64,000 nucleotides of DNA, from NCBI RefSeq assembly GCF_024362345.1, contig NZ_CP101505.1, positions 2,067,501 to 2,131,500 of the forward strand, written 5' to 3'. This DNA comes from Polaribacter dokdonensis (GTDB taxonomy: Bacteria; Bacteroidota; Bacteroidia; Flavobacteriales; Flavobacteriaceae). This document shows positions 54,819-63,811 of this stretch, piece by piece. The notes under the pieces were generated by a model that was given only the letters and a program-made list of their open reading frames with translations, ran no database searches and was not told the DNA's origin. Position numbers and translations under genes: made by a program. Position 1 is the stretch's first letter, and each line of letters opens with the position of its first letter.

Positions 54819-57800
54819 ATGAGCCATTTCCAAAACATACAGAAAAAGTTACATCAATTCTCACGTAAATTTTATACGAATGAGTTGATAAAAGGTAGCA
54901 TCTTGTTTTTGTCATTAGGCTTCTTATACCTGTTTTTTATTCTGTTTATAGAATATTTTCTATGGTTAAAACCTACTGCTAGAACCGTTCTTTTTTGGAT
55001 TTTTATTCTTGTAGAATTATTCTTACTCATCAAATTTATTTGCATACCTATTGCTAAGTTAATAGGGTTTAGAAAAGGCATTTCTTTAGAAGAATCATCA
55101 AAGATTATTGGCGCTCATTTTCCTGAAGTAGAAGATAAACTACTAAATGTTTTGCAACTTCAAGAAAATAGTGATCAGTCAGATTTAATTTTGGCGAGTA
55201 TCAACCAAAAATCTGAGGCCTTAAAACCAATACCTTTTACAAAAGCAATTGATTTTAAAGCCAATACTAAATATTTAAAATACGCCATAATTCCTGTTTT
55301 AATATTTTTAATTAGCTTATTTACAGGTAATTCAATAAATTTAGGTAAAAGTTTAGAACGTGTTGTAAATCATAGAACTGCCTATAACCCTCCTGCTCCT
55401 TTTTCTTTTTCTTTAGCTAATCAAACTCTTCAGGTTATACAAGGTAAATCTATAAATGTGCAGTTTAAAACAGTTGGAAATATTGTACCAAATGAGGGTA
55501 AGATTATTTTTGATGATCAGAGTTATTATTTAAAATCAGAAGGTAATGCAACATTTTCATATACGTTTTCTGATGTTCAAAAATCAATTGATTTTTATGT
55601 TGAAGCAAATGGTGTACAATCTCAATTTTATCAAATAAAGGTTATTGGTACTCCAACTATCAACAACATTACTTTAGATTTAGATTATCCTAATTATGTA
55701 GGTCAAAAAAATAAAACCATTCAGAATTCAGGTAACTTAATTGTACCTGAAGGCACTACTATTACTTGGAAAGCAACCACAAATAAAACTACAAACTTAA
55801 ACTTTATCAATAATTCTGAAAGAACAGCGTTTGACAAAATTTCAAATGATAAATTCCAATATCAAAAGCGTATTTTGTTACCAATAAATTATCAAATAGC
55901 TTCTTCAAATGATAATTTAAAAGACTTTGAAAATTTACAATTTTCTGTAGCAGTTGTAAAAGATGTATACCCTGTAATTTCTGTAAGTTCAAATATTGAT
56001 AGTATTTCACGTGGAACAGCACAATTTGCAGGTCAAATTTCTGATGATTATGGTATTCGAAAATTACAGTTGATTTATTATGATGAAGATTCTCCTGAAT
56101 TAAAAAAGGAATTTTTATTGGATGTTAGCAATCAAAATATTCAAACATTTTTCTATCAATTTCCAGAAGGATTAAACTTACAAGAAGGTATAAATTATGA
56201 AATGTATTTTCAGGTTTTTGATAATGATGGTGTAAGAGGTTCTAAATCATCAAAAAGTAAGGTTTTTAATTACAGGCAAAAAACAAAAGAAGAAATAGAA
56301 GAGGAGTTGTTTCAAGAACAACGAAATACCATTAACGATTTAGAAAATGCTGTACAAAATCAGAAAAAACAACAGCAGCAGTTAGAAGGTATTCAGGAAG
56401 ATTTACAGAATAAAAAAAGCATTAATTGGAATGATAAGAAGAAGGTTGAAAGTTTTATAAAGCGTCAAGAACAGTATAAAAAAATGATGCAAAGACAAAC
56501 AGATCAGCTTCAAGAAAATTTAGATGAAAAGAAAGAAAATGATCCTGATTTACAAGAAAAGAAACAAGATTTAAAAGAACGCATTAAAGAATTAAAGCAA
56601 TTAAGTAAACAACAAAAGTTGCTAGAAGAAATTCAGAAAATGGCTGATAAATTAAACAAGGAAGATTTAGTACAAAAAGCCAAAGAATTAGCACAGCAAA
56701 ACAAACAGCAACAACGCAGTTTAGAAAAGACACTAGAAATGGTAAAGCGTTTTTATGTGGAGCAAAAAACCATGCAAATTGCGAATAAGGTAGAAGAGTT
56801 GTCTAAAGAGCAGAAAGATCTAGAACAAAAAGAGAATGATTTAGAGGCACAAAAAGAGATTTCTAAACAATTTGATGAAATTCATAAAGATTTAAAAGAA
56901 CTTCAGAAAGATAATGAGAAATTAAAAACACCTATGGATTTGCCAGAGGTTGATAAAGAGGAAAAGCAAATTGACGAGGAATTAAAAAAATCTGAAGAAC
57001 TTATTGAAAATAAACAATCTCCAAAAGCAAAAAGTAGTCAGAAAAAGGCATCTGAGAAGATGAAAGAAATGAGTGCTAAAATGCAAAAATCTATGATGGA
57101 TATGCAATCTGAATCTATGGAAGAAAACATGGATGATTTGCGTAAAATTTTAGAAAACTTGGTTATTTTTTCTTTTCAGCAAGAGCAATTGATGGATAAG
57201 TTTAGTGAAGGTTCTACCTCTCATCCAGATTTTGGAAAAGACCTTAAAAAGCAGAATGAAATCAGAACCTATTTTGAACATATAGATGACAGTTTGTATG
57301 TCTTAGCAGTGCGTGTTCCAAAAATTTCAACAAAAATTCAAGATGATCTTTCAGCGGCACATTATAATTTAGAACAATCTTTAGAAAACTTTTCAGAAAA
57401 CAGATTTAATAATGGCTTGTCTAATCAGCAATATGTAATGACAGCTACCAATAATTTAGCAGATTATTTAAGTAATATTTTAAATAGCATGCAGAATAAT
57501 ATGTCTATGAAAATGGGCAAAGGAAAAAAGAGTAATAAACCAGGTTTTAGTTTGCCAGATTTAATTCAGAAACAAAAAGGTTTATCTGAAAAGATGCAAA
57601 AAGGAATGCAGAAAGGAGAGAAAAAGGGTGAAGGAAAGAAAGGTGAAAAACCAGATAAAAATGGTGAGCCTGGTGATAAAGGTAAAAATGGTAAGGAAGG
57701 AGAAAAAGGAAGTTCTGAGGGTAAAAATGGAGAAGGAGAAGGCAATACTAATGATGATTTAGATGGTGAATTGTATGAAATCTTTAAAGAGCAAAGTCAG

Positions 57801-58187
57801 TTAAGACAAGAGCTGCAAAATGCAATAAATAAAAGTGAGAATGGTAAACCTGGAGGAAATGGATCTGCTAAGAAAGCTCTAAAAACAATGGAGCAGTTAG
57901 AAAACGAAATTCTAGAAAAGGGTTTCAACACAAATACGCTACAAAAAATGCAGAATTTGAACTATGAGTTATTAAAGTTAGATAAGGCTGCATTAGAACA
58001 AGGGAAGGAAAAAAAGCGTAAAGCGAACACGAATAAATTAGAGAGTAAAAGGAATAAAGCAAGGGCGTTAAAATTCAAAAAGCAGTTTTATAATCAAATA
58101 GAGATATTAAACAGACAATCATTACCTTTGCAGCAAAATTATAAAAAGAAGGTGAGAGCCTATTTTTCTGATACAAAGAACAATTAA
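54819..58187 (+). CDS. DUF4175 family large membrane protein
   Basis: 1122 residues. An N-terminal pair of membrane helices (ILFLSLGFLYLFFILFIEYF; TVLFWIFILVELFLLIKF) and a third near 160 (AIIPVLIFLISLFTG), then an extracytoplasmic beta-sandwich region up to about 480, a long Gln/Glu/Lys coiled coil (about 490-750), and a Gly/Lys/Glu low-complexity region (KGEKKGEGKKGEKPDKNGEP, GDKGKNGKEGEKGSSEGKNG) at about 935-985. Family function is unknown; the genes are often close to mnmG in Bacteroidota. ATG 54819 (MSHFQNIQ) is chosen over upstream TTG codons. The gene holds a parS-like site at 56003-56018. ybeY follows after 3 bp. Confidence 0.87.
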   Translation: MSHFQNIQKKLHQFSRKFYTNELIKGSILFLSLGFLYLFFILFIEYFLWLKPTARTVLFWIFILVELFLLIKFICIPIAKLIGFRKGISLEESSKIIGAHFPEVEDKLLNVLQLQENSDQSDLILASINQKSEALKPIPFTKAIDFKANTKYLKYAIIPVLIFLISLFTGNSINLGKSLERVVNHRTAYNPPAPFSFSLANQTLQVIQGKSINVQFKTVGNIVPNEGKIIFDDQSYYLKSEGNATFSYTFSDVQKSIDFYVEANGVQSQFYQIKVIGTPTINNITLDLDYPNYVGQKNKTIQNSGNLIVPEGTTITWKATTNKTTNLNFINNSERTAFDKISNDKFQYQKRILLPINYQIASSNDNLKDFENLQFSVAVVKDVYPVISVSSNIDSISRGTAQFAGQISDDYGIRKLQLIYYDEDSPELKKEFLLDVSNQNIQTFFYQFPEGLNLQEGINYEMYFQVFDNDGVRGSKSSKSKVFNYRQKTKEEIEEELFQEQRNTINDLENAVQNQKKQQQQLEGIQEDLQNKKSINWNDKKKVESFIKRQEQYKKMMQRQTDQLQENLDEKKENDPDLQEKKQDLKERIKELKQLSKQQKLLEEIQKMADKLNKEDLVQKAKELAQQNKQQQRSLEKTLEMVKRFYVEQKTMQIANKVEELSKEQKDLEQKENDLEAQKEISKQFDEIHKDLKELQKDNEKLKTPMDLPEVDKEEKQIDEELKKSEELIENKQSPKAKSSQKKASEKMKEMSAKMQKSMMDMQSESMEENMDDLRKILENLVIFSFQQEQLMDKFSEGSTSHPDFGKDLKKQNEIRTYFEHIDDSLYVLAVRVPKISTKIQDDLSAAHYNLEQSLENFSENRFNNGLSNQQYVMTATNNLADYLSNILNSMQNNMSMKMGKGKKSNKPGFSLPDLIQKQKGLSEKMQKGMQKGEKKGEGKKGEKPDKNGEPGDKGKNGKEGEKGSSEGKNGEGEGNTNDDLDGELYEIFKEQSQLRQELQNAINKSENGKPGGNGSAKKALKTMEQLENEILEKGFNTNTLQKMQNLNYELLKLDKAALEQGKEKKRKANTNKLESKRNKARALKFKKQFYNQIEILNRQSLPLQQNYKKKVRAYFSDTKNN
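56003..56018. other. parS-like site 1 (inside DUF4175 coding sequence)
   Basis: TATTTCACGTGGAACA, 15 of 16 bases of the ParB-binding consensus TGTTYCACGTGRAACA (only position 2 differs). It encodes Ser-Ile-Ser-Arg-Gly-Thr in DUF4175 and is the best of the three near-palindromic sites in this region. Confidence 0.7.
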
Positions 58188-58190
58188 TTA

Positions 58191-58604
58191 ATGATTGAAT
58201 TTAATTACGAAACCAATTTTATATTAGAAGATGAATCCTTGTTAAAAGATTGGATTATTACTGTTGCTTCAGAACAAAATTTTGAGGTTGGTGAAATCAA
58301 TTATATCTTTTGTGATGATGCTTATTTACATAAATTAAATGTTGAATTTTTAGATCATGATACATTAACAGATATCATTAGTTTTGATAATTCTCTAGGT
58401 AAATTATTAAATGGTGACATTTTTATTTCTGTAGAAAGAGTTAAAGATAATGCAGCTGAATTTAAGGTTTCTTTTCAAGATGAATTGCACAGAGTAATGA
58501 TTCATGGAGTTTTGCATTACATGGGTTATAAAGATAAGTCTAGTGATGAGAAAAAGATGATGAGAAATCAGGAGAACATGGCTTTAGAGAAATTAAGTAA
58601 TTGA
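58191..58604 (+). CDS. ybeY: rRNA maturation endoribonuclease YbeY
   Basis: Single-strand-specific metallo-RNase for 16S rRNA 3'-end maturation and ribosome quality control. The zinc motif reads HGVLHYMGYKDK with His105 and His109; the third ligand position is Asp115 where E. coli has His, a variant that may be usual in this phylum. Asp/Thr residues in DHDTLTDIISFD belong to the active site. Located 3 bp after the DUF4175 gene and 44 bp before mnmG, with a parS-like site between. Confidence 0.92.
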   Translation: MIEFNYETNFILEDESLLKDWIITVASEQNFEVGEINYIFCDDAYLHKLNVEFLDHDTLTDIISFDNSLGKLLNGDIFISVERVKDNAAEFKVSFQDELHRVMIHGVLHYMGYKDKSSDEKKMMRNQENMALEKLSN

Positions 58605-58625
58605 TAGTCAGTTATATAAAATAAA

Positions 58626-58641
58626 AGTTTCACGTGGAACT
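58626..58641. other. parS-like site 2 (between ybeY and mnmG)
   Basis: AGTTTCACGTGGAACT, 14 of 16 bases of TGTTYCACGTGRAACA with the two outermost bases changed. It lies 7 bp before the mnmG start codon, so it occupies the leader of mnmG. Confidence 0.7.
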
Positions 58642-58648
58642 ATAAGAA

Positions 58649-60526
58649 ATGAGTTTATTTTCAAGAACATATGACGTTATTGTAGTAGGTGGAGGACATG
58701 CAGGTAGTGAGGCTGCAGCTGCAGCTGCAAATATGGGCGCACACACTTTATTAATTACAATGAATTTGCAAAATATAGCGCAAATGAGTTGTAACCCTGC
58801 AATGGGTGGTATTGCAAAAGGTCAAATAATTAGAGAGATTGATGCGTTAGGTGGTTATAGTGGAATTGTAACAGATAAAACTGCTATACAGTTTAAAATG
58901 CTTAACAAATCTAAAGGGCCTGCAATGTGGAGTCCAAGAGCACAATCGGATAGAATGCAGTTTGCTGAATGTTGGAGAACAATGTTAGAGCAAACCGAAA
59001 ATGTAGATTTTTATCAAGATTCTGTAAATGGTTTAGTGTTTGATGGCGATAAAATTGTAGGGGTTAAAACAGCATTAGGTTTAGAAATAAATGCAAAAAC
59101 AGTTATTATTACAGCAGGTACTTTTTTAAATGGATTAATCCATATTGGTGATAAAAGTTTTGGTGGAGGTAGAGCTGGTGAAGGTGCTTCAAAAGGTATT
59201 ACAGAAGATTTAGTTGCTAAAGGGTTTGAAGCTGGTAGAATGAAAACTGGAACGCCACCAAGAGTTGATGGTAGGTCTTTAGATTATTCTAAAATGACAG
59301 AACAGCCAGGAGACGAAATCACTGAAAAGTTTTCGTATTTACCCACCACTAGTGCTTTAAAAAATCAACGTTCTTGTTGGTTAACGTATACCAATCCAGA
59401 AGTACATAATTTGCTTAGAGAGGGTTTTGATAGATCACCAATGTTTAATGGTAGAATACAATCTTCAGGTCCTAGATATTGTCCTTCAGTAGAGGATAAA
59501 GTAGATCGTTTTGCAACTAAAGAGAGGCATCAAATTTTTGTAGAACCAGAAGGTTGGTCTACAATAGAAATGTATGTAAATGGTTTTTCTACTTCCCTAC
59601 CAGAAGATGTTCAAGATAAAGCAATTCGTGCAGTAGCAGGTTTTGAAAATGTAAAGTTTTTAAGATATGGTTATGCAATAGAATATGATTTTTTTCAGCC
59701 AACACAATTAAAGCATTCTTTAGAAACTAAGTTGATAGAGAACTTGTTTTTTGCGGGTCAAATAAATGGAACTACTGGTTATGAAGAAGCAGCAGCTCAA
59801 GGTTTAATGGCTGGAGTAAATGCAGCTTTAAAAGTACAAGGTAAAGAACCTTTTACTTTAAAAAGAGATGAGGCGTATATTGCTGTTTTAATAGATGATT
59901 TAATTACAAAAGGTACTGAAGAGCCTTATAGAATGTTTACATCTAGAGCAGAGTATAGAACTTTATTAAGACAAGATAATGCAGATTTGAGATTAACACC
60001 TAAAGGTTTTGAACTTGGTTTAGCTTCTCAAGAAAGGATGGATCGAGTTTTAGAAAAGCAACGTAAAACAGATTTATTAATTCAGTTTTTAGAAAAAACT
60101 AGTGTTAAGAAAGAAGAGATTAATCCTATTTTGGAACGTAAAAATTTGGCTTTAATTAATCAATCTATGAAGTTGTTTAAGATTGCTGCTAGACCACAAT
60201 TAGATTTTTCTGATTTTAAAACGGTAGAAAAATTAAATACATTTTTAATTGAAAATGATATTGATAAAGAGATCATAGAGCAAGCTGAAATTCATTTAAA
60301 ATATTCTGGTTATATCAACAAAGAAAAGAATAATGCAGATAAATTAAATAGGTTAGAAAACGTGAAAATTCCTGCTTCATTTAATTATCAAAAGTTACAA
60401 TCTTTATCTTTTGAAGCGCGTGAAAAGTTAACTAAAATTCAACCAAGGTCTATTTCTCAAGCAAGTAGAATAAGTGGAGTTTCACCAAGCGATATTTCTG
60501 TTTTATTGGTGTATATGGGTAGGTGA
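58649..60526 (+). CDS. mnmG: tRNA uridine-5-carboxymethylaminomethyl modification enzyme MnmG
   Basis: FAD-dependent enzyme that, with MnmE, modifies the wobble uridine of several tRNAs (formerly GidA). N-terminal FAD motif VIVVGGGHAGSEAAAAAA (10-27), NPAMGGIAKGQI, the catalytic-cysteine region RCWLTYTN-type (SCWLTYTN) and the C-terminal helical domain with RPRSISQASRISGV-like (QPRSISQASRISGVSPSD) are clear. 625 residues is normal. It lies between two parS-like sites; in many bacteria this gene is near the chromosome origin. Confidence 0.97.
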   Translation: MSLFSRTYDVIVVGGGHAGSEAAAAAANMGAHTLLITMNLQNIAQMSCNPAMGGIAKGQIIREIDALGGYSGIVTDKTAIQFKMLNKSKGPAMWSPRAQSDRMQFAECWRTMLEQTENVDFYQDSVNGLVFDGDKIVGVKTALGLEINAKTVIITAGTFLNGLIHIGDKSFGGGRAGEGASKGITEDLVAKGFEAGRMKTGTPPRVDGRSLDYSKMTEQPGDEITEKFSYLPTTSALKNQRSCWLTYTNPEVHNLLREGFDRSPMFNGRIQSSGPRYCPSVEDKVDRFATKERHQIFVEPEGWSTIEMYVNGFSTSLPEDVQDKAIRAVAGFENVKFLRYGYAIEYDFFQPTQLKHSLETKLIENLFFAGQINGTTGYEEAAAQGLMAGVNAALKVQGKEPFTLKRDEAYIAVLIDDLITKGTEEPYRMFTSRAEYRTLLRQDNADLRLTPKGFELGLASQERMDRVLEKQRKTDLLIQFLEKTSVKKEEINPILERKNLALINQSMKLFKIAARPQLDFSDFKTVEKLNTFLIENDIDKEIIEQAEIHLKYSGYINKEKNNADKLNRLENVKIPASFNYQKLQSLSFEAREKLTKIQPRSISQASRISGVSPSDISVLLVYMGR

Positions 60527-60546
60527 TTTACTTCAAAATAGTATAA

Positions 60547-60562
60547 TGTTCCACGAGGAACA
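60547..60562. other. parS-like site 3 (between mnmG and a methyltransferase gene)
   Basis: TGTTCCACGAGGAACA, 15 of 16 bases of TGTTYCACGTGRAACA; only the centre T is A, which breaks the perfect palindrome. Located in the 47-bp gap after mnmG. Confidence 0.7.
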
Positions 60563-60573
60563 ATCCAATTTTT

Positions 60574-61434
60574 ATGTCAAACAAAATCGACTTTTATAAA
60601 AACTTACAGCCTTATTTAGAATGTAAAGATTATACTGTTTCAGGTGAAGTTTATCAAGTTCAATTTAACAAAGAATTTGAGATGCTTGTAACAACTCCTG
60701 TTCCAAAAAACTTGGGAGATTATTACAAAAGCGAAAATTATATTTCACATACAGATGCAAAAGATTCGTTGTTTGATAAAGTATATCAATCTGTAAAAAA
60801 CATCACTTTAAAAAGAAAGTTAAAGTTGATTAATTCTTTCAATACAACAACAAAAACCATTTTAGATGTTGGTGCAGGTACAGGTGATTTTTTAAAAGTT
60901 TGTAAGAATAATTCTTGGGAAGTTTTAGGAACTGAGCCTAATTTAGATGCAAGAAATATTGCAGAGCAAAAAGGTGTTTTATTACAAGAAGATTTATTAA
61001 AATTAACTACGAAAACATTTGATGTAATTACACTTTGGCATGTTTTAGAACATGTAGAAAATTTGCAAGACTATATAAAATCTTTAAAAGGTTTATTAAA
61101 AAGCAATGGAAGATTAATTGTAGCTGTTCCAAATTTTAAAAGTTATGATGCAAATTATTATAAAGATATTTGGGCTGCTTTTGATGTTCCAAGACATTTG
61201 TGGCATTTCTCTCAAACAACAATCGGAAAATTATTTCAAACAGAAAATATGATTGTAGAGAAAACACTACCTATGAAATTTGATTCTTATTATGTTTCAT
61301 TATTAAGTGAAAAGTACAAGCATGGAAAAATGAAACCTGCTTCAGCTTTTTATAGAGGATTTCTCTCAAATAAGAAAGCAAATAAGACTGGTGAGTATTC
61401 TTCTCTAATTTATATTATCAAAGAAGGTAAATAA
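60574..61434 (+). CDS. Class I SAM-dependent methyltransferase
   Basis: 286 residues. An N-terminal segment with CKDYTVSGEVYQVQFNKEF and a small C-x18-like pattern, then SAM motif I TILDVGAGTGDFLKVC (95-110), motif IV ITLWHVLEHVEN and an end with NKTGEYSSLIYIIKEG. This type (a methyltransferase domain with an N-terminal anchor of unclear role) frequently follows mnmG in Flavobacteria; the acceptor is unknown. Single gene with a terminator. Confidence 0.85.
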   Translation: MSNKIDFYKNLQPYLECKDYTVSGEVYQVQFNKEFEMLVTTPVPKNLGDYYKSENYISHTDAKDSLFDKVYQSVKNITLKRKLKLINSFNTTTKTILDVGAGTGDFLKVCKNNSWEVLGTEPNLDARNIAEQKGVLLQEDLLKLTTKTFDVITLWHVLEHVENLQDYIKSLKGLLKSNGRLIVAVPNFKSYDANYYKDIWAAFDVPRHLWHFSQTTIGKLFQTENMIVEKTLPMKFDSYYVSLLSEKYKHGKMKPASAFYRGFLSNKKANKTGEYSSLIYIIKEGK

Positions 61435-61499
61435 TTGTTTTAAGCGGTCTTATTTTAATCTTTATTAGTAATTAAAGGAATATACACTTTAAAAATATA

Positions 61500-61534
61500 A
61501 AAACCTCTTAAAACGCATGTTTTAAGAGGTTTTT
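61500..61534 (+). terminator. Intrinsic terminator of the methyltransferase gene
   Basis: Perfect 15-bp stem AAAACCTCTTAAAAC (61500-61514) / GTTTTAAGAGGTTTT (61519-61533), GCAT loop, then a T. Can also act for the convergent gene set that ends at 61575. Confidence 0.92.
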
Positions 61535-61574
61535 ATATAGTTGTTGTTTATAGTAAAAAATTTTATTATAATTT

Positions 61575-61973
61575 TTAGCTATTTAGCAAGTATACACCTA
61601 AAAGGGTTACAATAAAATATACAGCTAAGCTCATTGCTCCTGCATAATCTTTTGCTAAACGTTGCCCTATCAATAAGAAAATTAAAACTACTGCACAAAG
61701 CTCTGTTCCTAATAAAGCAATTTCTTTTGCACCTGATGTATACAATTGATAAACGCCAAAAGCCATCAATAAACCAGCAATTATTTCTAACACTAAAATA
61801 ATAGCTAATAATAATGGAACGCTATTTCTTAAAGGAGAATTTTTGAAATGATCTTTTATAAAAGAAACATTTCCATTCCAATCTAATAATTTGTCTATTC
61901 CTGATTGTAAAAAAGTTACTGTTAAAAATAATAGGACTAATACTTCTGTTGGATAGTTTGATAAAAAGTTCAT
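61575..61973 (-). CDS. DoxX family membrane protein
   Basis: 132 residues, four predicted helices, with the DoxX pattern FLQSGIDKLLDWNGN and LIGQRLAKDYAGAMSLAVY. DoxX-like proteins are quinone- or redox-linked membrane proteins of unproved activity. Last gene of a five-gene minus-strand run with gaps of 2-32 bp. Confidence 0.85.
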   Translation of the reverse strand: MNFLSNYPTEVLVLLFLTVTFLQSGIDKLLDWNGNVSFIKDHFKNSPLRNSVPLLLAIILVLEIIAGLLMAFGVYQLYTSGAKEIALLGTELCAVVLIFLLIGQRLAKDYAGAMSLAVYFIVTLLGVYLLNS

Positions 61974-61988
61974 GTATTTGTTTTTTAA

Positions 61989-62375
61989 TTATTTAAAAGC
62001 TGCATCTATAGGTTCCCAAAGTTCAATTTTATTGCCTTCGTTATCTAAAATCCAACCAAATTTTCCATATTCAAATTCTTGCATTTCACCTACAATAGTA
62101 ACTCCTTCTTTTTTTAACTCTTTTAAAAGTTCTACTAAATTTTCAACTCTATAATTAAACATAAAGTCTTTTTTAGAAGGTTCAAAATATTTGCTTTTTT
62201 CTGCAAAAGGGCTCCATTGAGTAGAACAATCATTTCCTTGTTTGTCTTTCCACCAAAAGGTAGATCCATAATCATCAGTATTGAAACCTAAATGTTTCTG
62301 ATACCAATCTTTTGACGCTTTTGGATCTTCGCTTTTAAAAAATAGACCTCCAATTCCTGTTACTCTTTTCTTCAT
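61989..62375 (-). CDS. VOC family (glyoxalase/bleomycin resistance) protein
   Basis: 128-residue vicinal-oxygen-chelate fold: GIGGLFFKSEDPKASKDWY at the start and GKFGWILDNEGNKIELWEP at the end, the two beta-alpha-beta-beta-beta halves. Metal ligands are not obvious. It could be a detoxification enzyme or binding protein. Located between DoxX and DUF1801-like genes. Confidence 0.87.
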   Translation of the reverse strand: MKKRVTGIGGLFFKSEDPKASKDWYQKHLGFNTDDYGSTFWWKDKQGNDCSTQWSPFAEKSKYFEPSKKDFMFNYRVENLVELLKELKKEGVTIVGEMQEFEYGKFGWILDNEGNKIELWEPIDAAFK

Positions 62376-62377
62376 TT

Positions 62378-62836
62378 CTATTTCTTTTTAATGTTGTTTT
62401 CGTAAATCGCTATCCATTCTTTAACATCCATTTTTGTGCAAAGTTCTGCAATTAAATCAAAGGGAATTTCTTCAATTTTTTTAAATCGAATACAACTTTT
62501 GCCCATATCTAATTTGCGTTTACAATGTTTAGGATATTCTGACACAAACCAATCTAATAGCTCTTTTTTAGCATAAATACCTGAATGATAAAGATTTATA
62601 GAGTTTTTTTGAGATGCAATGTTTATGAATGGTAAAGGAGTATTTGGCTGACAATGATAACCATCTGGATATGTGGTTAATGGAACATAAAATCCAATCA
62701 TTTTATAGAGCATACCTTCTTCAAAACCTGTAGGTAAATTATCAGCAATAGTTTTTGCTAATTTTTGAAATACTTGTTGTCTTTCTTGAGGTATTTGGGC
62801 TATGTATTCTTCAGGCGAATTTGCTTCGTAAGTCAT
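62378..62836 (-). CDS. DUF1801 family protein
   Basis: 152 residues with the family pattern SPEEYIAQIPQERQQVFQKL, then YKMIGFYVPLTTYPDGY and GKSCIRFKKIEEIPFDLIAEL. The fold is common among small proteins of unknown role, sometimes linked to cell growth or iron. It precedes the VOC gene by 2 bp. Confidence 0.85.
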   Translation of the reverse strand: MTYEANSPEEYIAQIPQERQQVFQKLAKTIADNLPTGFEEGMLYKMIGFYVPLTTYPDGYHCQPNTPLPFINIASQKNSINLYHSGIYAKKELLDWFVSEYPKHCKRKLDMGKSCIRFKKIEEIPFDLIAELCTKMDVKEWIAIYENNIKKK

Positions 62837-62868
62837 GCTCTAAATTTTTGGTTGATGAATGGCTTAAG

Positions 62869-63807
62869 TTAGCAAAAATTATTTTTTATTTTATTTACTA
62901 TAGTTTGTGCCAATTTTTGCTTGCTTTCAATGGTCCAACCAGCAACATGTGGAGATAAAATTACATTTTCTGCTTGAATCAAATAGTTAAAAGCTTCTGG
63001 CATGTTGTTGTTAGAAAATAGGTTTTCGAAAGATGATTTTTCGTATTCTAAAACATCTAATCCAGCACCTAAAACTTTACCACATTTTAAGGCAGTAACT
63101 AAGTCTTTGGTAACTACAGATGTTCCACGTGCAGTATTTATTAACCAGAAATCTTTCTTAAAATTATTAATAAATTCTTTGTTTATCATGTTTTTGGTAA
63201 GCTGAGTTTGTGGTGTATGTAAGCTTAGAACATCACTTTTATTTTGTAATTCTTGTAAGGAAACCTGGGTGCAATTGTCATCACCAACATTGGGTTTAAT
63301 ATCATAACAAAGTACTTCTACATCAAAACCTCTTAGTTTTTTGGCAAAAGATTTACCCATATTTCCATAGCCAATTAGGCCTACAGTTTTACCATCTAAC
63401 TCTAAACCTCTATTGTCTTCACGCAACCATTTTCCTTGCCTAACTTCGTTATCAGCTTTGTTTAATTTATTAAATAAAGAAAGTAACATAGCTAAAGAGT
63501 GTTCACCAACTGCATTTCTATTACCTTCTGGAGCTGCAATTAGTTTTATTCTTTTACTTTCTGCATAATCACAATCTATATTCTCTAAACCAGCTCCTAC
63601 TCTACCTATAAACTTTAGTTTTGTGCATTTGTTTAAAAACGTTTTATCAATCTTAAAACGACTTCTGATGATAAAACCATCATAATTTTGAATTTTAGCC
63701 TCTACTTCACTTTTTGATGAAGTATAATCTTCATCATTTATAAAACCTAAATCATTTAATTGATTGATAAGTAATGGGTGATTACTATCTAAGTGTAGAA
63801 TTTTCAT
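62869..63807 (-). CDS. D-2-hydroxyacid dehydrogenase (SerA-like)
   Basis: NAD-dependent oxidoreductase of 312 residues. Rossmann motif VGLIGYGNMGKSF (about 141-153), catalytic Arg in LINTARGTSVV, Glu near DVLEYEKSSF and His in VILSPHVAGWT. The family oxidises 3-phosphoglycerate, lactate or glyoxylate-like substrates; the absence of ACT domain and the length fit the SerA-like short type. Holds a parS-like sequence at 63121-63136. It is 4 bp after the partial membrane protein gene. Confidence 0.9.
   Translation of the reverse strand: MKILHLDSNHPLLINQLNDLGFINDEDYTSSKSEVEAKIQNYDGFIIRSRFKIDKTFLNKCTKLKFIGRVGAGLENIDCDYAESKRIKLIAAPEGNRNAVGEHSLAMLLSLFNKLNKADNEVRQGKWLREDNRGLELDGKTVGLIGYGNMGKSFAKKLRGFDVEVLCYDIKPNVGDDNCTQVSLQELQNKSDVLSLHTPQTQLTKNMINKEFINNFKKDFWLINTARGTSVVTKDLVTALKCGKVLGAGLDVLEYEKSSFENLFSNNNMPEAFNYLIQAENVILSPHVAGWTIESKQKLAQTIVNKIKNNFC
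63121..63136. other. Weak parS-like site 4 (inside dehydrogenase coding sequence)
   Basis: TGTTCCACGTGCAGTA matches the left half and centre of TGTTYCACGTGRAACA (13 of 16). It encodes part of the catalytic TARGT segment, so the match may be forced by the protein. Confidence 0.4.
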
Positions 63808-63811
63808 AAGG

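Noticed and set aside
57600..57760. Repetitive DNA in the DUF4175 gene as a tandem repeat or CRISPR-like array
   Set aside because: The units are irregular, without equal spacers, and in frame with the protein; they are coding low complexity.
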